Source: Cylindrotheca closterium
Lineage: Eukaryota > Bacillariophyta > Bacillariophyceae > Bacillariales > Bacillariaceae
Assembly: GCA_933822405.4 (NCBI GenBank)
Contig: CAKOGP040002064.1
Span: 1-10,347 of the forward strand
Direction: 5' to 3'
DNA: 10,347 nucleotides
A program made the translations under genes and the position numbers. Numbering within the stretch: position 1 is the first letter of the stretch; each line of letters begins with the position of its first letter. Of this stretch, positions 1-6,872 are shown in pieces. A model generated the notes under the pieces. That model saw only the letters and a program-made list of their open reading frames with translations. It was not told the DNA's origin and searched no databases.

Positions 1-870
1 TTGGGAGGTCCGCTTGCCCATAATCTTCAGGCTCCAGAATGGAGCAGTCTTCCCAATTGAGGCCAAAGCATTCAGCTGAGCGAAGCCAACCCAGCCAAAG
101 GACCAGGTTAGCTAGCCCCGCTAGAGCAATGTCTCGGCGTTGGACGTCAGAAGTGGCTTCATAGAATTGGCGGTCCAAGAAGTGATCCAGAGCTCGAATG
201 TGGCGATCCAAAAGGGCCACAGATGGCCAGGAGTAATCCCCCATTCGTGCTACCATTCCCTTTGCAAACAAGTGGAATGACAAACCATCCGTCGGTCGAC
301 AATCTTGATATAGAACTTTGTTGTCTTGTGACATGTATGCATTTTGCGGAGTGTTGAGGGAGTCCAGTGATAACCACTGGGAAGCGGCCAATCGGAGGGC
401 TCGGACCACTGTGCCAAAGCTGATGGGAGTTTGAGCACCTCGGTCGTGTTTTTTGGTGGAATGGCGGAGGCTGTACCATTCCTGACACCACATGAGGGGG
501 ATATCAGGGCCGGAAGGGGCTCCAGCAGAGCGGTGGGCTTCAATACTTGTATGGCAAAATTGGTCTCAAATTGGCGGATAATACTCAGTTTCGACTTGTA
601 GCTAGCGTGGGTTCCTTTGGCCCATGAGGAGATGATGTCCAACATCTGATGCGTTCCAACATCAAGAGGAGGAGGTTGTCGGCACAAACTAATTCATGTT
701 GTAGGTACTGTCGCACAGTGCAGGCTTCGCAGACAAAGTTGGGCCAGGTGGCGTGGCGGCGGAAGGTCAAGCCTTCATCGCGGAGGCGGCGAGTCTTAAA
801 GGGTTCCCCAGCTCGGAAACAGTCACGGTGGTAGGTGGAGCCACAGGCACGGAATCGGCCGAATCCCTTA
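1..870 (-). pseudogene. Tyrosine recombinase, 3' part (frameshifted, cut by window edge)
   Basis: This is the retrotransposon's recombinase, expected to integrate its cDNA. Reading leftward from 867, the first frame gives C-x4-H-x2-C and CEAC zinc-ligand motifs. Near 645/646 the frame shifts and continues as a core-binding domain (SSWAKGTHASYKSKL, then a helical segment ending near LLEP). Near 514-521, at a run of four C, it shifts again into a frame that stays open to position 2. That last frame contains GLANLVLWLGWLRSAECFGL, the box I region of tyrosine recombinases; the catalytic Arg is the codon at 80-82. The H-x-x-R and Tyr boxes lie beyond the left edge. Each shift is explained by one missing or extra base, so I read it as one decayed gene. 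The Harbinger element separates it from its first 30 codons. Confidence 0.8.
868..870. repeat. Target site duplication TTA, left copy
   Basis: TTA immediately precedes the first base of the left terminal inverted repeat and matches the TTA at 3226-3228. A 3-bp TWA duplication is typical of PIF/Harbinger insertions. Confidence 0.85.
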
Positions 871-910
871 GGCGGAAAGTTATCAAACCAAAAATGATGC
901 ATGCAGCGTG
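871..910 (+). repeat. Harbinger left terminal inverted repeat
   Basis: The outer 20 bp (GGCGGAAAGTTATCAAACCA) match the reverse complement of 3206-3225 at 18 of 20 positions. After an 8-base spacer, GCATGCAGCGTG (899-910) matches the reverse complement of 3181-3192 exactly. On the right side the spacer is 13 bases. Confidence 0.88.
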
Positions 911-1128
911 AATTTTTCCACGCTGGACAGTTACTTCCGGGTACCCCGTTGAGCTGCATCCATTTTGGCTCAAGCTGGACGATTGTCCATGCACGGTGCA
1001 TTTTGAAATCGAACGATTTTGATTGGCCAATTCTCAAAAATGGTTTCGAAGACCTCAACTCACAATTCACATCAAAATAAGAAAAGACTTCATAGTACTT
1101 GATCTTCTGCTCTTTTCACTAGTTTATC

Positions 1129-1254
1129 ATGACTAATGCCGTGTCAATTTTCGCACTAGACTCTGATAGCGAGGACGATGATAACCTTCATTACAACATT
1201 GGTTTGAACAAACAGAATTACAGCGCGAAAACAGTTGTAATATGTACGGAATAG
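1129..1254 (+). CDS. Possible 5' exon of the Harbinger accessory gene
   Basis: An ATG at 1129 opens 41 codons beginning MTNAVSIFALDSDSEDDD, an acidic N-terminus plausible for a transposon protein, ending at TAG 1252-1254. A GTAATA donor at 1237 would follow codon 36 in phase 0, and acceptors ending at 1466 (TTCAAG) or 1472 (TTGCAG) would join in phase to the frame that starts at 1467, which otherwise has TAA at 1458-1460 just upstream and no Met until 1548. The roughly 230-bp stretch between holds a long palindrome and no other gene I can support. The splice is inferred from signals only. Confidence 0.35.
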   Translation: MTNAVSIFALDSDSEDDDNLHYNIGLNKQNYSAKTVVICTE

Positions 1255-1347
1255 ACTGAAACGGCAAGATGTGTGCATCTACTCATACTATACTCCAACG
1301 TAGACCGCAGGCACACTGTTCGATTTCTTTGACTACATTGTGTTACA

Positions 1348-1379
1348 GACGGACAAAGGCCGAACGGCCTTTGACCGTC
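1348..1379. repeat. 32-nt near-perfect palindrome
   Basis: Arms GACGG (1348-1352) and CCGTC (1375-1379), an A/A mismatch, then CAAAGGCCG (1354-1362) and CGGCCTTTG (1365-1373) around a central AA. It lies in the non-coding or intronic part of the Harbinger element, upstream of the accessory gene's main exon. Confidence 0.85.
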
Positions 1380-1466
1380 AAAAGTTGTTGTCGATGCGCC
1401 CAGGCAAATGATGCCCAGTTTATCGACTGAGATTGAATTCACCCACTTGTGTCGTGGTAATTCAAG

Positions 1467-2311
1467 TTGCAGAAAAAGACGGCCGCAATCAAAATCGTGA
1501 AAAAGTGGTGTGCCAAACGGCTTGTCAATGTAATCGTGTCAAACAAAATGCGCAACCAACTTCACCTTCGAAACGAATCTATTACAAGAGAAGAGATGAA
1601 TAATAATATGAAGTCTGGGCAATTTTTCTATGAACAGGTTGTGGAGATATACAACGATCCGACCCAATGCACTGAGCCCATTAGCCCAGAGATCGACGAT
1701 TCTCCACTGGATGAAATACAAGGCACATTCCATTGGACGGAAGCAAAAGCGAAGTTCAATTCAATTGTCAAACTGTACGAGTCAGCGCGAAGGGTTTGGA
1801 AGACAAGTGGCAACCACGGAGATTTTGCTGAATACACCACTGCGGATTACCTCTTGCATCTGCATGCAGCCGTCGAGAAATATCCCGGCTGCTTGAGTCA
1901 ACTTTGCAGTAAGTGGTTGAACACTTTCTTGTTATTCCTTTTTTGAAATCGAACCTTCTTCTGTCTGTTCCTTTCATAGGTAAACTCCCAGAAGAACACT
2001 TCAATGAATCAACAAATGGCTCCAAAGCAATGCCTCCGCGATACCAATCTGGTAACACAACAAGAGAGAGAAAGCGGAACTCGGACACTATCGAATTCAT
2101 CCATTCGCCGGAAGTTGTTGAGCTAAGCAAGAAGAAGATGAAATTACTGGAGGAACAGTTTGAAAGGCAAAAAGAAAAAGCCGCGGCAAAGAAGAAAGAG
2201 AAGGAGGAGAAGAAGAAGGAAAAGGAAGAGAAGAAGAAGGAAAGGAAGGAGAAGGAGGAGAGGAAGAAGCAGAAAGAGAGAACTGAAGTCTTGTCAAAGA
2301 AGTTCATCTGA
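1467..2311 (+). CDS. Harbinger second protein (putative DNA-binding partner), spliced
   Basis: The frame is open from 1461 and interrupted by a 71-bp intron at 1909-1979: donor GTAAGT after TTGCA, pyrimidine-rich end and acceptor CATAG. Splicing joins an A to GT AAA as Ser-Lys, about 257 codons from 1467 to TGA 2309-2311. The middle has aromatic and helical segments (KFNSIVKLYESARRVWKTSG, DYLLHLHAAVEKYP, KLPEEHF); the last 60 residues are an almost pure Lys/Glu coiled coil. Harbinger elements encode a second protein that helps bring the transposase to DNA and the nucleus; position and size suit that role, but I cannot identify a clear Myb/SANT domain. The lysine-rich tail could serve in nuclear import. 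The 5' end is unsettled: first in-frame ATG is 1548, or an upstream exon supplies it. Its 3' end overlaps the transposase end by 18 bp. Confidence 0.62.
1909..1979 (+). other. Spliceosomal intron in the Harbinger accessory gene
   Basis: GTAAGTGG at the 5' end and CTTTCATAG at the 3' end flank 71 bp. Unspliced reading hits TGA at 1944-1946. Splicing keeps the frame and joins residues ...LSQLC-S-KLPEEHF. Pyrimidine-rich sequence precedes the acceptor. Confidence 0.72.
2188..2269 (+). repeat. 82-nt homopurine tract encoding Lys/Glu repeat
   Basis: Every base on the plus strand from 2188 to 2269 is A or G. It encodes the KKKEKEEKKK-type tail of the accessory protein and consists of degenerate AAG/GAG/GAA triplets. 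Confidence 0.9.
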
Positions 2312-3025
2312 TTGGTTAGATTCACTGGATTCGTTTTGAGAGTCACTGCATTCATTTTGAGAAACGTGAGTATCCTTCATTCGAGGTCGCAACCTGGCAG
2401 GTCGCTCACTGTGAAGGTACCCAAGGTTGTCTCCAATGAATTCGTTGTAACCTTCCAATCGATCGATCGCAGCAATGGTTCTGAGTTGTGCCATACTTTC
2501 AGTTCCTTGTAGTTGTATTTTTTCGATTTCTTGCTGGTCAATAACAAAATTGTGAAGTTGCGAAGCAACTTGGATAATCTTTATGTTTTTATCCATCTTG
2601 AAAGAAAGCTTAGTCCGAAAGATGCGCCACTTTGTTGATAAGCGACCAAAGGACATTTCGATTCGGATACGGAGTTGTGACAGGTAGAAGTTGAAAGTTC
2701 TCTTCAATTCTTCATACCTCTCTGCACCGCTAAAGGGTATAACAAGACTGTCAGAAAGTTGGTAAGCGTTGTCGCCTCCAACAAAAGCTTCATTCGGTAA
2801 ATTGTTGATCCATTCTACCAGATTTTCACAACGGGCGACTGCTCTGGCATCGCCTGTTGATCCCGGAGCAGCGACAGTGAAGTAAATGTAACGTAGTTTC
2901 GCGTCACACATTGCTTGTACATTCAGGCCGTAGACATGGTAATGACCACTGAAGTAATCTACGACGCTCAGCTATCAGAATTCGTCGTTGGTTATGATGC
3001 CATGCAATTCAACATAACTGTACTT
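2294..3025 (-). pseudogene. PIF/Harbinger DDE transposase, truncated
   Basis: The part below 2977 matches the DDE nuclease of the Harbinger/IS5-like superfamily: GLNVQAMCD, a strand pair with PGSTGDARA, the second Asp in VGGDNAYQL, then RIRIEMSFGRLSTKWRIF carrying the Glu, and LHNFVI. The listed open frame covers 205 residues from Met at 2911, but homology extends upstream through HYHVYG. Two adjacent in-frame stops, TGA (2975-2977) and TAG (2972-2974), then interrupt it, and beyond them LHGII occupies the place of the usual first-Asp motif (DG) with His at 3002-3004. The frame is closed again by TAG at 3080-3082, and only about 150 bp remain before the inverted repeat, so the N-terminal helix-turn-helix region is missing. 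The C-terminal tail is Ser/Asn/Glu-rich. It is non-functional as it stands. Confidence 0.85.
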
Positions 3026-3094
3026 GCTATGCCAAAATAAAATTATAGTTGGAAAGTAATTGATGTACGACCAATACGACTACCATATGGATGA

Positions 3095-3110
3095 GGTGCA
3101 TGCATGCACC
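3095..3110. repeat. 16-bp perfect palindrome in Harbinger subterminal region
   Basis: GGTGCATGCATGCACC is its own reverse complement and contains three overlapping or adjacent TGCA units. It sits 115 bp inside the right end, and a related 13-bp palindrome ATGCACGGTGCAT is at 989-1001 inside the left end. Confidence 0.85.
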
Positions 3111-3180
3111 ATTTTTCCGGTTTCGCGCTATCGACTTTAAACACGCGTGCAGGGTGCAGCAAAAAAAATGAAATGCACTG

Positions 3181-3225
3181 CACGCTGCATGCTGGACGCG
3201 AAACGTGGTTCGATAACTTCCCGCC
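3181..3225 (-). repeat. Harbinger right terminal inverted repeat
   Basis: Reading inward on the minus strand it begins GGCGGGAAGTTATCGAACCA, differing from the left repeat at two bases. A second identical block of 12 bases follows at 3181-3192. The outer end abuts TTA at 3226-3228. Confidence 0.88.
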
Positions 3226-3228
3226 TTA
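3226..3228. repeat. Target site duplication TTA, right copy
   Basis: This TTA directly follows the terminal CCGCC of the right inverted repeat and duplicates 868-870. One copy belongs to the original recombinase reading frame (GCT AAG on the minus strand). Confidence 0.85.
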
Positions 3229-3317
3229 GCTGAAAATGTGCATTGAAGCCGTGTCTCAATCTCCTTGCGGCTGAACCCTCTCTGGCAACCCGCGCGTAAG
3301 TGTGGCTTGGGCGGCAT
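3226..3317 (-). pseudogene. Tyrosine recombinase, 5' fragment with start of zinc finger
   Basis: The ATG at 3315-3317 opens a frame different from pol, which it overlaps by 62 bp. It runs about 30 codons (containing GCQRGF and LQCTFSA) to the Harbinger insertion point at 3225/3226, then enters transposon sequence. If 871-3225 and one TTA copy are removed, codon 31 is completed as AAG and the frame continues directly into the part at 867 and below, giving Cys ligands at residues 11, 26, 39, 47, 77 and 80 and His44. The spacing C-x4-H-x2-C-x29-C-x2-C matches the second half of a PHD finger; the first half is incomplete. The restored continuity is the main evidence that this fragment is genuine. 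A DNA- or chromatin-binding role is inferred. Confidence 0.7.
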
Positions 3318-3774
3318 GCCAAGAGGGGGCGGCAGTGGGAGTCTTGTCCAACCTAGAGTTGGGATTGAAGGAGAGAGTGTGAGGCGCAATGTACAGAACA
3401 ACAATTGGTATCGGCAGGAGGCGTAGGTTGGTCTTGTGCGGGTAGATGGTGTCAAGTTCGCGGACGTAACGAGACATGTGTCGCCAGGAAGCTTCAACAA
3501 CTCTGGGGACAAAGAGCAGCGCGGAGGTGGTGAAGGGGCATTCAACCCACGAGTTGAGCAAGAAGGTGAGGAGCTGGCGGGCCAGCTCCGGCGGTGGGCA
3601 CCATACTGTGGTTTGGTGGAGGCAGAGGGATGCTGTCCAGGGTTGGTTCCAGGATCTGTACTGCGTCAAAGGGGCCGATTGTGGAAGGTGGGTCCACACC
3701 AAAGTCATGTCAAAGGGGACTGGATCAAAGATAGCCTGAGTCAGTCTATCAGAATCCATGATGTTTTGAAGTGC

Positions 3775-4173
3775 CGACATCCAAACGCCGCGACTGAGGC
3801 CATCAGTCCCTTGGGTGATCAACACTCGGCCTGGTACATGGACAACTTGGAGGACACATTGTAGGTCCAGTTCAAGAAGTCTGATCTCGCTAATCAATTT
3901 GTGGAGGGAGCGTGTTCGGGAAGAGCCTGTGGTGGCAATCCAGTAAACTCCCGAGTTGTCAGTGAAGTAGAAAACGGTAGTCCCAATCACCTGGTGGGCA
4001 TGGGGGCTTTCTTTGATTCGAAGCAGGGTCTCTTTCAGGGTCGCTAACTCTTTCCATACAGAAGGGAAGATGTAGATGGATGGTTTCCATTTTCCTCGCC
4101 ACATCTCAAAGTCACAATTTGGGAGTTGTATGGTGCCCCCGGTGCCAGTTCCACTTCCGTCTCCAAAGGTTGG
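3775..4173 (-). other. RNase H domain of Pol (DIRS type)
   Basis: The four acidic positions expected for RNase H are present: Asp in FGDGSG, Glu in WKELATL, Asp in FYFTDNSG and Asp in QGTDGLSRG, the last following HVPG. The HVPG-x6-GTDGLSR ending is characteristic of DIRS-like elements. No stop or frameshift interrupts this domain, although the rest of the gene is broken. Confidence 0.85.
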
Positions 4174-4514
4174 AACCAGTGTTGCAGCTTCCCATCCTCT
4201 GACAAAGCGTCCTTCACTCCGAGTGAGGAACTGTCGCCACCAATGGAGTTCGTCGAGCACCTCCGAGTTGAGGAAGGTGGTAGTGTAGTAGGGTGCCGCT
4301 CCGTTGCCAAGTCCTGGTGGGTGGACAATGGTGTGGAACTCTTTGAGATGCGTATGTCCCAATCGCCGGGGAGTTGCTTCTGTAAGAGACTCCAAAACGC
4401 CGACTGCAACCGCAAGACCAAGACGGGACCACCTCTTGTGCTTTGGAGATTGGATCAAGTAATCACATATGGCCAGTGCCCTTTCTTTCTTGGCTTCTGG
4501 GATTCGAAGGCAAG

Positions 4515-5271
4515 GGACAGCTGTGGTGTCAAAGAGGAAACCACAGTACTTGACAACTTGCTGAGGCGGTACCAATTTCTTTGGGTGAAAGAGGAATCCA
4601 CAGTCAACTGCCGTGTCCAAGAAGAATTGCAGCCCTCGGGCTGTCTTTTCGTGCGTGGGCCCATGGATGAGGAAGTCGTCCACCCAGACCCAGATGTGCA
4701 CAGCTCCTCCATCGTTGGAGGTCAAGATGAATCCATAGCCAAGCTTGGGATCGAATCCGTTGGCTTGTAGACCCGTCCAGTAGCAGTTAGCTCTGGCTTC
4801 ACCTTGGAAAACGCCAAATTTCTCCTTCACAAGTCGGACAAAGGCGAGACCGATTCGGCAGGCAATGGCTGGACTGTTGCCGGCTCCCATAGCTAGCCCA
4901 TAGTAGGTCAGGAGCTCCGCGGTCTTAGGATGAAGGAGACCAAGGTACGGTCAGTCATCTGGGTGTGTCGGAAAATTGTAAAAGAACTTGGACAGGTCAA
5001 CCACTGCAGAGTATCCTTCAGTGTACATTTGGTCCACAATGTGAGCAATCCTGGGCATGAAGACAGGGTCCTGCCCAACACAATCGTTCTGACCACCCCG
5101 TAGCATGTCGGCAATTACCCGCCATTGTCCCGGTTGGCCATCCTTCCCGACCACAAATAGAGGGGCGTTGGTGAGGACGGTCAGTCCTTCATCGATGCTT
5201 GGAAGTACCCCAAGTTCAACAAGTTCGTCCACAAATTGGACAGCAGCCTCTAGCATTTCTTCATCCATTGG
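4515..5271 (-). other. Reverse transcriptase domain of Pol
   Basis: Motifs in order on the minus strand: NAPLFVVGKDG and WRVIADMLRGGQND (fingers), motif A SAVVDLSKFFYNF with catalytic Asp at 4996-4998, motif B GLAMGAGNSPA, and motif C VWVDDFLIHG at about 4675-4689 with both aspartates intact. A TGA (4951-4953) sits between motif A and motif B, after HPDD and before PYLGLLHP; Arg (CGA) is the likely ancestral codon. The VDD-F form and the spacing fit DIRS reverse transcriptases. Confidence 0.88.
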
Positions 5272-5983
5272 AGCGTTGGGTCGGAGGCAGGGATCTGGCT
5301 GTTTCAGGAAATTCTGGCGTGCCCCATTTCGTAGTTCCCCCCAGTGCTCAGACGGGAACTCCCACCATAAAAGTTGAAGTCGTTTGGGGTCCGGTCCCTC
5401 TGAGTTGTAGTTGTTCCGGTGGACGGCTAGTCGTTGGATGCCATCCCAGTAGATGTTGTCTGGTTCCGGATAATGGTCAGCGGCCCAGGGGAGGTTGGCG
5501 AGTCGTAGTGTGTGCCAGGGGCTACCCAAGGAAAGATCTGGGGGATGCCAATTGAACACATCGTTGTCGAGTGTGATGGTGGTTCCCGGTCTTTGGTCCC
5601 TGTGTCGTTTTCCCGGGTGCAGAAGTTGGGTGGCTGAATAAATGTTGTAGCGAGAAAGACAGGTGTTCCCAATGGAAAAGTGATGTAGTTCGTTGGAGGC
5701 TCTTGTGTGACAGCTCAGTTTCGCAGCCTTTGGGGATGCCCAGTCCCTGTGCAACTTCTTCCTTCATGAGTCGTCGAACACCCTTCTCCGTTTTGATCCA
5801 TGCTCCTATTTGGTTAGGCATCGGGTCATGTAGGGAGTGGGGTGTGTGTGCACTGCCAGATTGGGAGTAGGAGTTGCGCGGTACCAATCCCGGTGGCGTG
5901 AGGAGATTTCCCATAGGTCGGATCACAGACAGATCTCGATCTAAACTGTCCCATGTCCATTGTGCCCGACAATCAATTCTTGT

Positions 5984-6432
5984 CCGAACCACCAGTAGCC
6001 GTTCTTGGGTGACGGCACCTCCTATTGCTGTTGCCTTGATAGTACGGCAATTGATATTGTAGCCAGCTTCTCTCCATCTAGTAGTTGTAGGTTTGCTTGT
6101 TGGTCCGTACTGCCACAAAGTTGGGTCCGAGCGCCAGGATTCAATGATAACCTTTGGTCTGTGTGTTTGGGAGGCACGGAATCCACCATGTCCTCCCATG
6201 GTTCTCGATTGGGGCCGCCACTTAGTCAAGTGTAGTGGCCTTTCTCGATCACCAAAAGATCCACCGGATGAGTGTCGAGGAGCCCTTTCCATTGACGGTG
6301 GGGTCCATAGAGCACCACTGGTGGGTCCTTCAAGTCTGTTGGAACAGTCTCCCCATTTTCTCTGATGGAGAATGTTACCTTCATCTTGGGCCATGCATAA
6401 CGCATGACTTCACATCCACCTCCTATAATGCC
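5984..6432 (-). other. C5-cytosine methyltransferase-like domain of Pol
   Basis: Seen: LGIIGGG (6415-6435) resembles motif I, RENGE the acidic residue of motif II, PVDLLVI the strand before motif IV, PKVIIES (6137-6157) motif VI, and GYNINC followed by IGGAVTQERLLVVRTR (about 5975-6030) motif VIII (GxxQxRxRxxxxxxR). Order and spacing match C5 methyltransferases. The Pro-Cys nucleophile expected after PVDLLVI is absent; EKGHYT and then a TGA stand there. The domain crosses one stop and one frameshift. In canonical DIRS elements a Dam-like adenine methyltransferase follows RNase H, so this placement is different. A non-catalytic descendant of a C5 methyltransferase is my reading; certainty is moderate. 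Confidence 0.58.
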
Positions 6433-6605
6433 CAGGGTTTCCAGTCCTACCGAAGTTGTTGCAGCTACCTTACGAATCTCTACTCCCACCGTTGCTGCAC
6501 TTGCCATGACTCCATCTGTACGAGTTTGCTCACCTTCCAATTAAACAAAAATACAAACAGAACAGTCAGCTATAACGGATTAAATTGATATTGCTTTCAC
6601 AAGTG

Positions 6606-6623
6606 TGGTGGTGGTGGTGGTGG
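6606..6623 (+). repeat. (TGG)6 microsatellite
   Basis: Six TGG triplets in a row lie in the gag-pol spacer. On the minus strand they read as CCA repeats in no supported gene. Confidence 0.85.
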
Positions 6624-6692
6624 GTGTTGATCGTAGGTGGCAGTTCGGATGATGGATGACTGCTTCATTTGGCTTGATGTGTGATGTGTGCA

Positions 6693-6853
6693 TTGTCCCC
6701 AAAGTAGAGACCTTTTGGTCGTCCCTTCGGAATAGTTGTCCCCAAAGTAGACTGCCTTTCGGCCGCCCCTTCGGATTTGTCCCCAGAGTAGACCAAGCGG
6801 TCCCTCCGGAATTTTGCTTCAGAGTATACCACGGGTGTGGCACCTCCGGTGGT
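6693..6853 (-). repeat. Degenerate tandem repeat between gag and pol, about 4 units
   Basis: Units begin at 6693, 6736 and 6777 with TTGTCCCC(A)(A/G)AGTAGA, and at 6814 with the divergent TTGCTTCAGAGTATACC; each ends near CC(T)TCCGG or CCTTCGG. Unit lengths are 43, 41, 37 and about 40 bp. On the minus strand two frames stay open through the array (for example IPKGRPKG and YFGDN-like words), but the unit length is not a fixed multiple of three and gag has already ended at 6873, so whether it is translated is unclear. Confidence 0.75.
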
Positions 6854-6872
6854 TGCCGGTTTCTCCCCCGGT

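Larger units (their letters stand above)
871..3225. mobile_element. PIF/Harbinger-like DNA transposon nested in the recombinase gene
   Basis: The 2,355-bp element has imperfect terminal inverted repeats, a TTA target duplication, a DDE transposase remnant on the minus strand and a second protein gene on the plus strand. Harbinger elements characteristically encode two proteins, a DDE nuclease and a Myb-like or related DNA-binding partner, and duplicate three bases. Excision in silico restores the reading frame of the interrupted retrotransposon gene, which fixes both ends to the base. The transposase lacks its N-terminal region and has stops, so this copy could move only with help. From 911 to 1128 I see no gene, only TGCA-containing motifs and leader-like sequence. 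Confidence 0.9.
3256..6507 (-). pseudogene. Pol: methyltransferase-like, reverse transcriptase and RNase H
   Basis: From ATG 6505-6507 the protein would be roughly 1,080 residues. Order: C5-methyltransferase-like domain, a connecting region ending near LLWWEFPSEHW, reverse transcriptase, RNase H, and a C-terminal extension of about 170 residues (TSALLFVPRVVEASWRHMSRY) of unknown role. Decay: TGA at 6226-6228, a one-base frameshift near 6157-6170, another near 5727-5735, and TGA at 4951-4953; the frame closes at TGA 3256-3258. Segments on each side of every break continue one conserved protein, so I treat them as one gene. No protease or integrase domain is visible. Pol is separated from gag by 365 bp and its end overlaps the recombinase start by 62 bp in another frame, suggesting translational coupling or frameshifting in intact relatives. 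Confidence 0.82.

Noticed and set aside
159..491. 110-codon minus-strand ORF near the left edge
   Set aside because: It is a shadow of the recombinase frame, which is open across the same region and contains the box I Arg motif.
1218..1442. Minus-strand 74-codon ORF in the Harbinger element
   Set aside because: It runs through the palindrome and the putative intron, has no recognisable features and no plausible promoter or start context.
4126..4770. 214-codon plus-strand ORF opposite pol
   Set aside because: It lies antisense to the reverse transcriptase/RNase H frame, has no recognisable domain, and is explained by the composition of the opposite coding strand.
5522..6394. A separate 290-residue gene overlapping pol
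   Set aside because: Only its middle part (about 6155 to 5730) carries methyltransferase-like and pol linker sequence; both ends are out-of-frame shadow. It is the middle segment of the frameshifted pol.
3256..6507. Ty3-like LTR retrotransposon
   Set aside because: No protease, DDE integrase or LTR is visible; the RNase H ending GTDGLSRG and the downstream tyrosine recombinase place it in the DIRS order instead.
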